Assembly (NCBI GenBank): GCA_038239195.1
Contig: JBBSEZ010000162.1
Coordinates: 1 to 19,545 of the forward strand
Length of the DNA stretch: 19,545 nucleotides
Direction of reading: 5' to 3'
Origin: JBBSEZ01 sp038239195
GTDB taxonomy: Bacteria; Planctomycetota; Planctomycetia; Gemmatales; Gemmataceae
The translations under genes and the position numbers were made by a program. This document shows positions 1 through 6,087 of the stretch, in pieces. Below the pieces are notes generated by a model, which saw only the letters and a list, made by a program, of their open reading frames with translations, was not told where the DNA came from and did no database searches. The stretch's first letter is position 1, and the number at the start of each line of letters is the position of its first letter.

Positions 1-80
1 CAGGGGGGCTTGTTGGAGCTCGACCAGGCGGCACTGGAGACGGAGGCGGGGGCGCGGGAGTATCCCGGCCGGGGCCCCCC

Positions 81-101
81 CGCGCCGGCGGCGCCGGCGC
101 G
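81..101 (-). terminator. Possible hairpin downstream of the Flp pilin gene
   Basis: The stretch forms a perfect 9-bp GC-only stem (CGCGCCGGC / GCCGGCGCG) with a 3-nt loop. It starts 15 nt beyond the pilin stop codon in the direction of that gene. There is no T-tract, so it is not a canonical intrinsic terminator. In DNA this GC-rich such a stem could arise by chance. Confidence 0.3.
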
Positions 102-116
102 AAGGTGCCTGCCGCC

Positions 117-299
117 TCAGGGCGCGGACGCCGCCGTGCCCGTCTCCGTGAAGGTGTCGCCCATGCCGCCGCCCAGCACGGCCACGGCGCCGATCACCAC
201 CGCGACGATCAGGGCCAGGCAGACGCCGTATCCGACGGCGGTGAGGCCGTCCTCGTCCCGGACGAACTTGCTCGCCAGCGCGGCCATTTGACGCAACAT
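117..299 (-). CDS. Flp/Fap-type pilin subunit, 60 aa
   Basis: This is a type IVb (Flp/Tad) pilin-like peptide. Such pilins are cut by a TadV/CpaA-type peptidase and assembled by the tad machinery into adhesive fibres. The sequence shows a short basic leader ending in VRDEDG, then a TAVGYG segment and about 22 hydrophobic residues (about 23-45), then a small polar tail, all at the usual Flp length. The start is ATG with AGGGAG about 5 nt upstream, and the leader fits the family. The family normally has TAxEYG; here the +5 Glu is Gly (codon GGA, one base from GAA). No other tad gene is in the window, and the partner genes may lie beyond the left edge. The family call is fairly secure. Function with the altered residue is uncertain. 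Confidence 0.8.
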   Translation of the reverse strand: MLRQMAALASKFVRDEDGLTAVGYGVCLALIVAVVIGAVAVLGGGMGDTFTETGTAASAP

Positions 300-384
300 G
301 AAAACTCCCTTCTCTTCTGAATGACGGCCTCGGCCGACCGCGTCGGCGGCACGATTCGGGGCCGGCCAAAACTTGTGACGAGCA

Positions 385-413
385 ACCCTATGTCCCAGGT
401 CGGTGGTTGTCAA
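385..413 (-). promoter_or_regulatory. Predicted sigma70-like promoter of the Flp pilin gene
   Basis: On the minus strand a perfect TTGACA (413-408) is followed after 17 nt by TAGGGT (390-385), a weak -10 match. The pilin ATG lies about 85 nt downstream. Two direct TTGTGAC copies (373-379 and 417-423), 44 bp apart, flank it and could be regulator sites. This is prediction by eye only. Confidence 0.4.
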
Positions 414-621
414 ATGTTGTGACAAGGAAAGGGCTTGCGGAAAATTCATGCGAGGCGCGAATCGGCAAGGGCCCCATCGAGGTTGGGGCATTGCCTGGAG
501 TGCGGGGCATCGGAGGACAGATGCGCGCCTCCGGACCGATTCCGCTTGCCTCGGCCCCGCGTCGCGCCTAGTTTGACTTCGTCCTGTCGCAACCCGAATC
601 GCAACGAAGAGGAGCTCCACC

Positions 622-1068
622 ATGCGTGCAACGCCTTTGCTGGCCGGCGCCCTGGACCTGCTGCTGACGCTCAGCGCCGCGGCCGCCGACGCCCCGACCG
701 AGCTCGAGAAGTTCACCGGGACCTGGCTGGCCGTCTCCATCACCAACGATGGCAAGGAGACGAACAGGGACGACGTCAAGAAAGTGGTGCTCGTCGTGGA
801 TGGGGCCAAGTACACCCTCCTCGGCACCACCGGGCTGGTCAAGGGCACCCACAAACTCGACGCGAGCAAAACGCCCAAGACCATCGACGCCACGCGGAGT
901 GTCGGCGCCGACAAGGGCAAGACCATCAAGGGCATCTACGAGCTGAGCGGCGCGAGCTTCAAGGTGTGTCTGGCCGCCCCTGGCAAGGATCGGCCCACCT
1001 CGTTCGACGCCAAGGAAGGGTCGGGCAACCGGCTCCTGGTGTTCAAGCGCAGCAAGAGCAAGAAGTGA
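622..1068 (+). CDS. TIGR03067-type secreted planctomycete protein, 148 aa
   Basis: The protein belongs to a domain family (TIGR03067) that occurs in many copies in planctomycetes and has no assigned activity. It has an N-terminal signal peptide (residues 1 to about 22, a Leu/Ala-rich core ending AAAA-DA). The usual family landmarks follow: an early GTW motif, a TxKLDxSKxPKxID segment, a GKTIKGIYELSG segment, and a final RPTSFDAKEGSG..LLVFKR strand. The start ATG has GAGGAG 8 nt upstream. The length is normal for a single-domain member. The next gene starts 39 nt downstream on the same strand, so the two may be co-transcribed. The protein is probably exported to the periplasm or beyond. The family call is strong, the function unknown. 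Confidence 0.85.
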   Translation: MRATPLLAGALDLLLTLSAAAADAPTELEKFTGTWLAVSITNDGKETNRDDVKKVVLVVDGAKYTLLGTTGLVKGTHKLDASKTPKTIDATRSVGADKGKTIKGIYELSGASFKVCLAAPGKDRPTSFDAKEGSGNRLLVFKRSKSKK

Positions 1069-1107
1069 TTCGCCCTTTCGGAGGACCGGCGCGTTCGGAG
1101 GGGGGAC

Positions 1108-1422
1108 GTGATCGAATCGAAGATCGGCCAACGCCTGGTCGGGTTGTTTCTCCTGGCGGTGGGCCTTGGCTTCACCGCGTGGTCGTGGCACACCGCCCTC
1201 AACGAAGGCCACTACTACAGCAAGGCGGTCGCACTCTTCCCGGTGTTCGCCGTCACCGGCCTGGGCCTGCTCCTGTTCCCGATCGACGTGAACCGGCTGA
1301 GGGCGGAACACGGGGTGGACAAGCCGCAATCGTTTGCCCACTATCCGCTGGCCTGGAAGGTATTGTTCGTCGTGGCCCTGGCTGCGGGCCTGGGGAACTG
1401 GCTGGCCATCGCGCAGATGTGA
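1108..1422 (+). CDS. Small integral membrane protein, 104 aa
   Basis: I do not recognise a named family. The peptide has three hydrophobic segments, at about residues 9-27, 40-57 and 83-100, separated by short polar loops, so it is probably an inner-membrane protein. The start is GTG, preceded by GGAGGGGGGAC, a strong ribosome-binding site. It lies 39 nt behind the TIGR03067 gene, which suggests one transcript. Codon use is strongly GC3-biased like its neighbours, and the reading frame is clean, supporting a real gene. Function cannot be deduced. Confidence 0.65.
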   Translation: MIESKIGQRLVGLFLLAVGLGFTAWSWHTALNEGHYYSKAVALFPVFAVTGLGLLLFPIDVNRLRAEHGVDKPQSFAHYPLAWKVLFVVALAAGLGNWLAIAQM

Positions 1423-1705
1423 GAGGGCGCCAAGGGGGAATTGCCCGAGGACGTCCGGGGAGAGACCGGACCAAAGCGCGAGCGAGTCGGCCGGCAGCCC
1501 CAAGCTCGGCGCCGTCGTCCCCCACCTGTCGAGGCCGAGCTTCCTGAACAGCGACCCCCGCTCCCCGGGGCCGCTCTTCGGGCCATCGGGCTGAAGGCCA
1601 GGGTTGTTCAGACGTGCGTTACGGTGTTACAACCGTGGAAGCTGTCGTCCCGTCTCCCTGGTGGGAGGGCGCCCCAGGTGTGCCTTGTTCTGCCGGAAGA
1701 CCGCT
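1423..1705. other. Intergenic region, no gene seen
   Basis: Open frames crossing this stretch lack ribosome-binding sites and family resemblance. It contains a short inverted pair (GGTTGT at 1602-1607 and ACAACC at 1629-1634) upstream of the next gene, possibly part of its promoter region. Nothing else is supported. Confidence 0.4.
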
Positions 1706-2560
1706 ATGCGTCTCGTGCTCGCATCTCTGCTGGCTCTTTCGCTCGCGTCAGCCGCCCGAGCGGCCCCGGTGCCGTATCGCCAGGCGCAGATCGCCCGCCT
1801 GATCCGGGACCTTGGCAGTGACAGCCCGAAGGCTCGCGAGGAGGCCACGCGGGCGCTGCTGCACTTCGGACCGGCCGCCGTACCGGCGCTCCGAGCAGCC
1901 CTCCGGAAGGGCCCCGCGGCGGAAACGGCCCGGCAGATCAAGGGCATCCTCCAGACCATCAACCCGGTTTTCGAGGGGCACTCGAACGGCTGGCACTGGG
2001 TCTACGCCGACCTGGCGCAGGGCCAGACGTTCCAATCGGTGGGGACCACCGTCCGCCACGTGAAGTTGCGCGTGGCGCGGATGAACCGCAACCAGCCCGC
2101 TGCGGCGCTCGTCGTGGAGGTCCGCGACGCCGGCTTGAAGAAGGTCTACCTGCGCGGCCACATCCCCGCGGCAGACAGCACGCTCGAGTTCCGCTGGCAT
2201 GGCGTGCAACTCGAGCACGTTGCGGACCTGAAGGAAGGGGGGCACTACTACCTGATCTTCCACTCGCGCGGGGCAGCGGCGCAGGCGTGCTGGGCCGTCA
2301 ACGCGATCTACAAGGACGTCTACCCGCACGGGCGGGCCTCCCAGCGCGCCACCGAGGACTTCTTCTTTTCCATCGGCTTCAGCAACCAACGCACCCTGCG
2401 CGTCGGCCCCGACGGCGAGGACACTCCCCAGAAACTCCCCTTCAACAGCGGCAACAGGGGCGGCACGGGCGGGGGCAACGGCAAGCTGGGCCTGGCGGGC
2501 CACGGGGAATTGCCGGCCGGGGAGGTCGTGGCCGCCCCGAAGGTGCGTCCCCGCCGCTGA
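1706..2560 (+). CDS. Secreted protein with HEAT-like N-terminal segment, 284 aa
   Basis: The start chosen is the ATG with GGAAG 5 nt upstream that opens directly into a signal peptide (MRLVLASLLALSLASAARA, then APVPYR). An upstream in-frame extension of 34 codons lacks a ribosome site and would bury the signal. Residues about 25-70 look like one HEAT-type helical pair (LIRDLGSDSPKAREEATRAL..FGPAAVPALRAAL), a motif frequent in planctomycete exported proteins. The rest, about residues 80-240, is beta-rich with Trp and aromatic residues (NGWHWVYADLAQGQTF; EFRWHGVQLEHV) and has no family I can name. A Gly-rich tail (residues about 250-270) ends the protein. It may be an extracytoplasmic binding protein, but this is inference. 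Confidence 0.7.
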   Translation: MRLVLASLLALSLASAARAAPVPYRQAQIARLIRDLGSDSPKAREEATRALLHFGPAAVPALRAALRKGPAAETARQIKGILQTINPVFEGHSNGWHWVYADLAQGQTFQSVGTTVRHVKLRVARMNRNQPAAALVVEVRDAGLKKVYLRGHIPAADSTLEFRWHGVQLEHVADLKEGGHYYLIFHSRGAAAQACWAVNAIYKDVYPHGRASQRATEDFFFSIGFSNQRTLRVGPDGEDTPQKLPFNSGNRGGTGGGNGKLGLAGHGELPAGEVVAAPKVRPRR

Positions 2561-2760
2561 CGGGTGGCGTCGCGGTCGCCGGACCGGAGGTACTCGACGA
2601 GGTCGGCGACCTGCCAGGCTTCCGGGGCCTCGCGGTCGGGAGAGCGGCGGCCCTCCCGCCCACGGAAACGATCGATACCGGTACGCGAACTAGCTAATAC
2701 CTCTTTCATCGGAGCCACTGTTGTAAAGCCAGACGTGTTTGACAACCGAGGTTGCTCCTC
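2561..2760. other. Intergenic region upstream of the DUF4058 gene
   Basis: No convincing gene lies here. A minus-strand frame around 2575-2650 reads like coding sequence (APEAWQVADLVEYLRS) but has no ribosome site or clean ends and is left uncalled. The part from about 2680 to 2760 is more AT-rich and probably carries the promoter of the next gene; no clear -35/-10 pair with good spacing was found. Confidence 0.35.
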
Positions 2761-3489
2761 ATGCCCCTTCTCGACCACTTCCATCCGCCGCTCAGCAAGC
2801 AGCGGCACTGGGACAGTTTCCACGGCGCCTGGACCGAGGCGATTGCGCGGCACCTCAACGAAGAGCTGCTGCCGACCCATTTCTACGCGGAAGCGCGCGT
2901 CAAGATCGGTAGCCGCGTCGAAATAGACGTCGCCACGCAGGAAGCAGCGAATGGCCGCGCTCGGGCGGCGGAAGACGGTGGTGTCGCCACGTGAGCGCCG
3001 CCGAAGCCGGTTGCGTCGGCCATGCTCGATTTCGCGGGGCTCGATCTGTTCGAAGTCAACGTACACAACGATGAGGAAGGCCCGAAAGTCGTGGCGGCCA
3101 TCGAATTGATCAGCCCGGCCAACAAGGATCGCCCGGCCAGCCGACGCGCGTTCGCGGTCAAGTGCGCCAGCTATCTGCAAGACGGCATCAGCGTCATGCT
3201 CGTGGACGTCGTGACGGAGCGCCACGGCAACTTGCACGCGGAGTTGCTCGAACTGCTCAGGCTGACCACGGCCACGCCCGCGCAAGCGGCTGGCGATCTC
3301 TACGCGACGGCGTATCGGCCGCTGCTCGGTGCGGAGCAAAGCCGGCTCGACGTCTGGGCCGAGTTGCTCGCCATCGCGTCGCCGCTGCCGACGCTCCCCT
3401 TGTGGCTTTCCGCCGACCTCGCGTTGCCGCTGCACCTGGAAGCGACGTACCGCGCCGCGTGCGCGGCCCGACGCATCGAGTTGCCGTGA
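2761..3489 (+). pseudogene. DUF4058 family gene interrupted by an in-frame TGA
   Basis: The first part (MPLLDHFHPPLSKQRHWDSF..., to about residue 77) and the second part (MLDFAGLDLFEVNVHND..., ..IELISPANKDRP..FAVKCASYLQ) are both DUF4058 sequence. This family of about 250 aa has no known activity and is abundant in planctomycetes and cyanobacteria. Both parts are in the same frame and are separated by one TGA at 2992-2994, in GGVAT-stop-APPKPVAS. Relatives as I recall them have Trp before APP, so TGG to TGA is the simplest explanation. Read through, the product would be 242 aa, the normal length. The 155-aa part after ATG 3022 has no ribosome site, so restart is unlikely. A GAGG about 10 nt before ATG 2761 is acceptable. 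The gene is either a recent pseudogene or the base is a sequencing error. Confidence 0.8.
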
Positions 3490-3583
3490 GGGGACGTCGG
3501 CCCGCCTTCTCTCGAAACACCGGCCGTCCCCTGCTACTCTGAAGGGCACAGAGGGGGAGTGCGAGGCACAGGAGGGAAGACCA

Positions 3584-3898
3584 ATGTCCGTCACCAACAC
3601 CGTGCAAGCCCTGAATCGCGAACTGGCCCGGCAGATCAACGCGGAGGCGAGGAGCAACCCGCAATCGCCGTATGCCAACAAGTTCGTCGGCATCGCGAAT
3701 GGGCAGGTCGTGGTCGTCGCGGACGACCTGGATGATTTGGCCCGCCGCCTTCGGCAAACGGAGCCCGATCCAACCAAGACCTTTTGCGTGGAAGCGAGCC
3801 GCGACTACGACGAGGTGCATGAAATCTGGGGGCTGACCCGATGCCACGCGTGGAATGGCCCCTCCGACATGGCCGACCCTCCGTTCAGGTTGACCTGA
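3584..3898 (+). CDS. DUF5678-like small protein, 104 aa, with a probably aberrant C-terminus
   Basis: Residues about 28-84 (PYANKFVGIANGQVVVVADD.. to ..DYDEVHEIWGL) match the small DUF5678-type family that in planctomycetes precedes a retropepsin-like gene. Its role is unknown. The start is ATG with GGAGGGAAG about 8 nt upstream. Relatives, as I recall, end close to EIWG. Here the frame runs on 21 residues and overlaps the next gene by 58 nt. That tail is an out-of-frame copy of the protease's own N-terminal codons. Removing one G from the run at 3828-3832 would give EIWG followed by a TGA just before the next ATG. A homopolymer slip or sequencing indel is therefore likely. The family call is good; the true end is uncertain. 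Confidence 0.7.
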   Translation: MSVTNTVQALNRELARQINAEARSNPQSPYANKFVGIANGQVVVVADDLDDLARRLRQTEPDPTKTFCVEASRDYDEVHEIWGLTRCHAWNGPSDMADPPFRLT

Positions 3899-4239
3899 CC
3901 TTGGCGCAGAGCGGTCAATCGCCGGTGCGAAACTTGCTCGCCGACCCAGGCGCAGGCTCGCAGTTCTCTGGTTTCGAGCTCATCCTTGACGAACACGATT
4001 GCCTGCTTTGCGGCGGCAATCCGCTCCAACCAGTCACCTTGGGCGGCGCCTACACTGGCTCTTTTCCAATCTATCTTCTTCCCATCCAAGTTCCCGCGCT
4101 CGGCTTTGCCCAGAATGTGCGGGCGGTGGGCGTTCCATCGGTCCTTGCCGGGTTCGATGGCATCGCCTGTTTCAGTTTCCTCAATCGCTTCCATTACGGC
4201 AACTTCGGCAACCCGGGGCTCTTCGGCCTGGAACTTTGA
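3841..4239 (+). CDS. Retropepsin-like aspartyl protease family protein with altered active site, 132 aa
   Basis: The protein resembles small single-domain retropepsin-like proteins of planctomycetes that start MPRVEW and end GFDGI..FLNRFHYGNFG. The segment LLADPGAGSQFSGFEL (about residues 32-47) is where the catalytic D-T/S-G should be; here it reads D-P-G. A CxxCGG-like segment (CLLCGG, residues 54-59) and LGGAYTGSFPIYL follow. The C-terminal G-F-D-G-I-A turn typical of the fold is present. The start overlaps the preceding DUF5678-like frame, with GGGGG about 8 nt upstream, so translation is probably coupled. With Pro replacing Thr/Ser in the catalytic triplet the enzyme is probably inactive. 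The fold assignment is good, activity doubtful. Confidence 0.7.
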   Translation: MPRVEWPLRHGRPSVQVDLTLAQSGQSPVRNLLADPGAGSQFSGFELILDEHDCLLCGGNPLQPVTLGGAYTGSFPIYLLPIQVPALGFAQNVRAVGVPSVLAGFDGIACFSFLNRFHYGNFGNPGLFGLEL

Positions 4240-4282
4240 TGGCTCAGTTGGCGCAGACCAAGGGCACGCTACCGCTCTTCAT

Positions 4283-4972
4283 TCATCGCCGCCCCTTCCA
4301 CTGCTCCTCCGCCGAGCTCGCCCGCAGATACGCCGGCTCCAGCTCCCGCCAGTCGTCGCGCTCCCCCGCCTCGTAACGCGCCAGCCCCAACTCCAGCAAC
4401 CCCTCCACGGCCGGCTCCCAGAGCGACGCCTCGACCCGTGGCACTTCCGTGGGCAAGCGCGCCTGCCACTTGCTCAGTCCCGGCCCCGTCACCCACGCCC
4501 CGGCCTCGCGCTCCGCCAGCCACTCGGCGAACGGCCGCACCGCCAGTTCGGCCCGCGGCGACCACCCCCGCCCCGTCCACGCGAACGGCTGGACGTAGAC
4601 CTTGTCCTGCTGCGCGTCGGCTAGTACGTCCACGCGCGTCATCTCCCCCGGCGCCCTTAGCGCGACGGCCGCGAACGTCTCGACGCCAAGCAGGGCGCAG
4701 CCGGTGGCGTAGGCCAGCGCCTTGGCCGACATGACGCCGACGCGCAGCCCCGTGTAGCTGCCAGGGCCCCGGCTCACGATGACGCCGTTCAGGTCGCGCG
4801 GCCGCCAGCCTTGCTCGGCCAGCAGCTCGGCCACGGCCGGCGCCAGGTCGCGCGCGTGGCGGCGCGCCTCGTCGAGGCGCCGTCGGGCCCGCACCTCGCG
4901 GCCCAGGGCGACGGCGACGTGCCCGGCACGGCCGGAAGTTTCCAGCACCAGCAGGCGCGGGAGGTCGTTCAC
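4283..4972 (-). CDS. tsaB: tRNA threonylcarbamoyladenosine biosynthesis protein TsaB
   Basis: TsaB is the ASKHA-fold partner of TsaD in the TsaBDE complex, which transfers the threonylcarbamoyl group to A37 of ANN-decoding tRNAs. The sequence begins with the LLVLETS strand, has the family signature RGPGSYTGLRVG (residues 68-79) and the LGVETFAAVA strand (about 95-104). Its 229 aa are normal. The start is GTG; the upstream GAGG is modest, but no better start is available. It faces the retropepsin-like gene tail-to-tail with a 43-nt gap and diverges from the RNase HI gene. No other tsa gene is in the window, as is usual. Confidence 0.93.
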   Translation of the reverse strand: MNDLPRLLVLETSGRAGHVAVALGREVRARRRLDEARRHARDLAPAVAELLAEQGWRPRDLNGVIVSRGPGSYTGLRVGVMSAKALAYATGCALLGVETFAAVALRAPGEMTRVDVLADAQQDKVYVQPFAWTGRGWSPRAELAVRPFAEWLAEREAGAWVTGPGLSKWQARLPTEVPRVEASLWEPAVEGLLELGLARYEAGERDDWRELEPAYLRASSAEEQWKGRR

Positions 4973-5015
4973 TCGGGGGCCTCACCAGAGGTTGGGAGCG
5001 GAAGCGACGAACGTC

Positions 5016-5045
5016 AGTCTACCGGGGCCGTTGCGACCGCGTCAA
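5016..5045 (-). promoter_or_regulatory. Predicted promoter of tsaB
   Basis: On the minus strand TTGACG (5045-5040, 5/6 match) is followed after 18 nt by TAGACT (5021-5016, 4/6), with transcription expected near 5009, about 37 nt before the GTG start. It overlaps the opposing promoter of the RNase HI gene. Confidence 0.5.
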
Positions 5046-5059
5046 CCGGCCGCTAGAAT
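5031..5059 (+). promoter_or_regulatory. Predicted promoter of the RNase HI gene
   Basis: TTGCGA (5031-5036, 4/6 match) is followed after exactly 17 nt by TAGAAT (5054-5059, 5/6). The start site would be near 5066, about 26 nt before the chosen ATG. Its elements interleave with the tsaB promoter on the other strand. Confidence 0.5.
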
Positions 5060-5091
5060 CTCCCTGTCGCCCGCGGCGCATGGAGGGCCTC

Positions 5092-5796
5092 ATGGCCGAT
5101 CTCGCCTTGCTCACCATCCACACCGATGGAGGGTCGCGCGGCAACCCCGGCCCCGCGGCCTTCGCTTATACCATCGACGGCGCGGAAGAATCGCCCATCG
5201 AAGAGGCGGGCCGCCTCGGGCCGACGACCAACAACGTCGCGGAGTACACCGCCCTTGTGCGCGCCTTGGAGCACGCGCTCGAGCTCGGTGCCAACTATCG
5301 CGTGAAGGTCGTCAGCGACAGCGAGTTGATGGTCAAGCAGATGAAGGGCGAATACCGCGTCAAGAACGCCGACCTCCTCGACCTCTATGGGGAGGCGTGC
5401 GACATCGCCCGGCGCTTCGAGGGCGGGGTCGCGTTCCAGCACGTCCGCCGCGAGCTGAACAAACGCGCCGACGCGCTGTGCAACGAGGCCCTCGACGGGC
5501 TGCGCGAACCGACGCCGCGCGCTTCCACGTTCGCCCCTCGGCCGCCGCCCGGCAAGCCCGCCCCGACGCCACCCCGCCCCACACCGGCCCCGGTCGCGGC
5601 TGCGCGGGGGCCCGTGGTGGAAGCAACGCTCTCCGACGGTCGCGTCTCTGCCCGAAAGGCGCTGACCCTTCGCGACGAGGCGCTGGCGTGTTTGCGCCAG
5701 GCCGCCGAGGCCTGGGCCGAGGGGGAGGAAGCGCCGACGCCCGAGGCTGTGTGGGAGCAACTCGTCGAAACGATCCGCCGACACTGCGTTCTGTGA
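5092..5796 (+). CDS. rnhA: Ribonuclease HI with C-terminal extension, 234 aa
   Basis: The enzyme cleaves the RNA strand of RNA-DNA hybrids (R-loops, primers). Residues 1-135 form the RNase H domain: HTDGGSRGNPGP with D12, NNVAEYTAL with E51, SDSELMVKQMKG with D76, and KRADALCNEAL with D127, so all four acidic catalytic residues are present. The short domain without a basic protrusion resembles Bacillus/archaeal-type RNase HI. ATG 5092 is chosen over ATG 5080 because GGAGGG precedes it at good spacing. Residues about 138-172 are a Pro-rich linker, followed by about 60 residues of helical sequence (LTLRDEALACLRQAAEAWAEG) that I cannot assign. The gene symbol rests on the domain, not on proven orthology. 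Confidence 0.88.
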   Translation: MADLALLTIHTDGGSRGNPGPAAFAYTIDGAEESPIEEAGRLGPTTNNVAEYTALVRALEHALELGANYRVKVVSDSELMVKQMKGEYRVKNADLLDLYGEACDIARRFEGGVAFQHVRRELNKRADALCNEALDGLREPTPRASTFAPRPPPGKPAPTPPRPTPAPVAAARGPVVEATLSDGRVSARKALTLRDEALACLRQAAEAWAEGEEAPTPEAVWEQLVETIRRHCVL

Positions 5797-5798
5797 AG

Positions 5799-5821
5799 TG
5801 GGCGAGCTCGTGAAGCGCCCA
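5799..5821. terminator. Possible bidirectional terminator between convergent genes
   Basis: A 6-bp inverted repeat, TGGGCG and CGCCCA, with an 11-nt loop lies in the 35-nt gap between the RNase HI stop and the end of the minus-strand small membrane protein gene. The stem is short and there is no strong T-tract. Confidence 0.25.
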
Positions 5822-5831
5822 ACGCCCCTCT

Positions 5832-6074
5832 TCAAAAGACCTGTCGCACCACCTTGATGACGAACGGCACCAGCTCGAACGCCACCAGCGCCCCAAAGGC
5901 CAGCAGCCACAACCACAGGGCGACGCGCCACCCGCCCAGCGGCGCGCGCACCTCCGGCTCGGGCCCCGGCCCCATCGGGGTTGAGGTTGGCGTCGTGGTC
6001 ACGGCCGGCGAAGGCGCCGCGACCGGCTTGTCGGCCTGAACGCCATGAGGGCGACGCGGAGAAGACCGGGCCAT
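5832..6074 (-). CDS. Small single-span membrane protein, 80 aa
   Basis: I do not recognise the family. About 45 polar residues rich in Pro, Ala and Thr come first, then one strong hydrophobic helix (about residues 49-72, ALWLWLLAFGALVAFELVPF) and a short basic end. This suggests a protein anchored by its C-terminus. The start is ATG with GAGGGAG 3-4 nt upstream. It follows rseP by 13 nt on the same strand, so it is very probably the last gene of the dxr-rseP transcript. It could be an accessory of RseP, but this is only inference from position. Confidence 0.6.
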   Translation of the reverse strand: MARSSPRRPHGVQADKPVAAPSPAVTTTPTSTPMGPGPEPEVRAPLGGWRVALWLWLLAFGALVAFELVPFVIKVVRQVF

Positions 6075-6087
6075 ACGCTCCCTCTCG

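Noticed and set aside
2575..2710. Minus-strand frame with cytochrome-like APEAWQVADLVEYLRS
   Set aside because: No ribosome site, no clean ends, and no haem motif CxxCH. It may be a gene scrap, but there is not enough to name it.
2992..2994. Selenocysteine or pyrrolysine-type recoding at the TGA in DUF4058
   Set aside because: The aligned residue is probably Trp, and no stem-loop right after the TGA is evident. A nonsense mutation or error is simpler.
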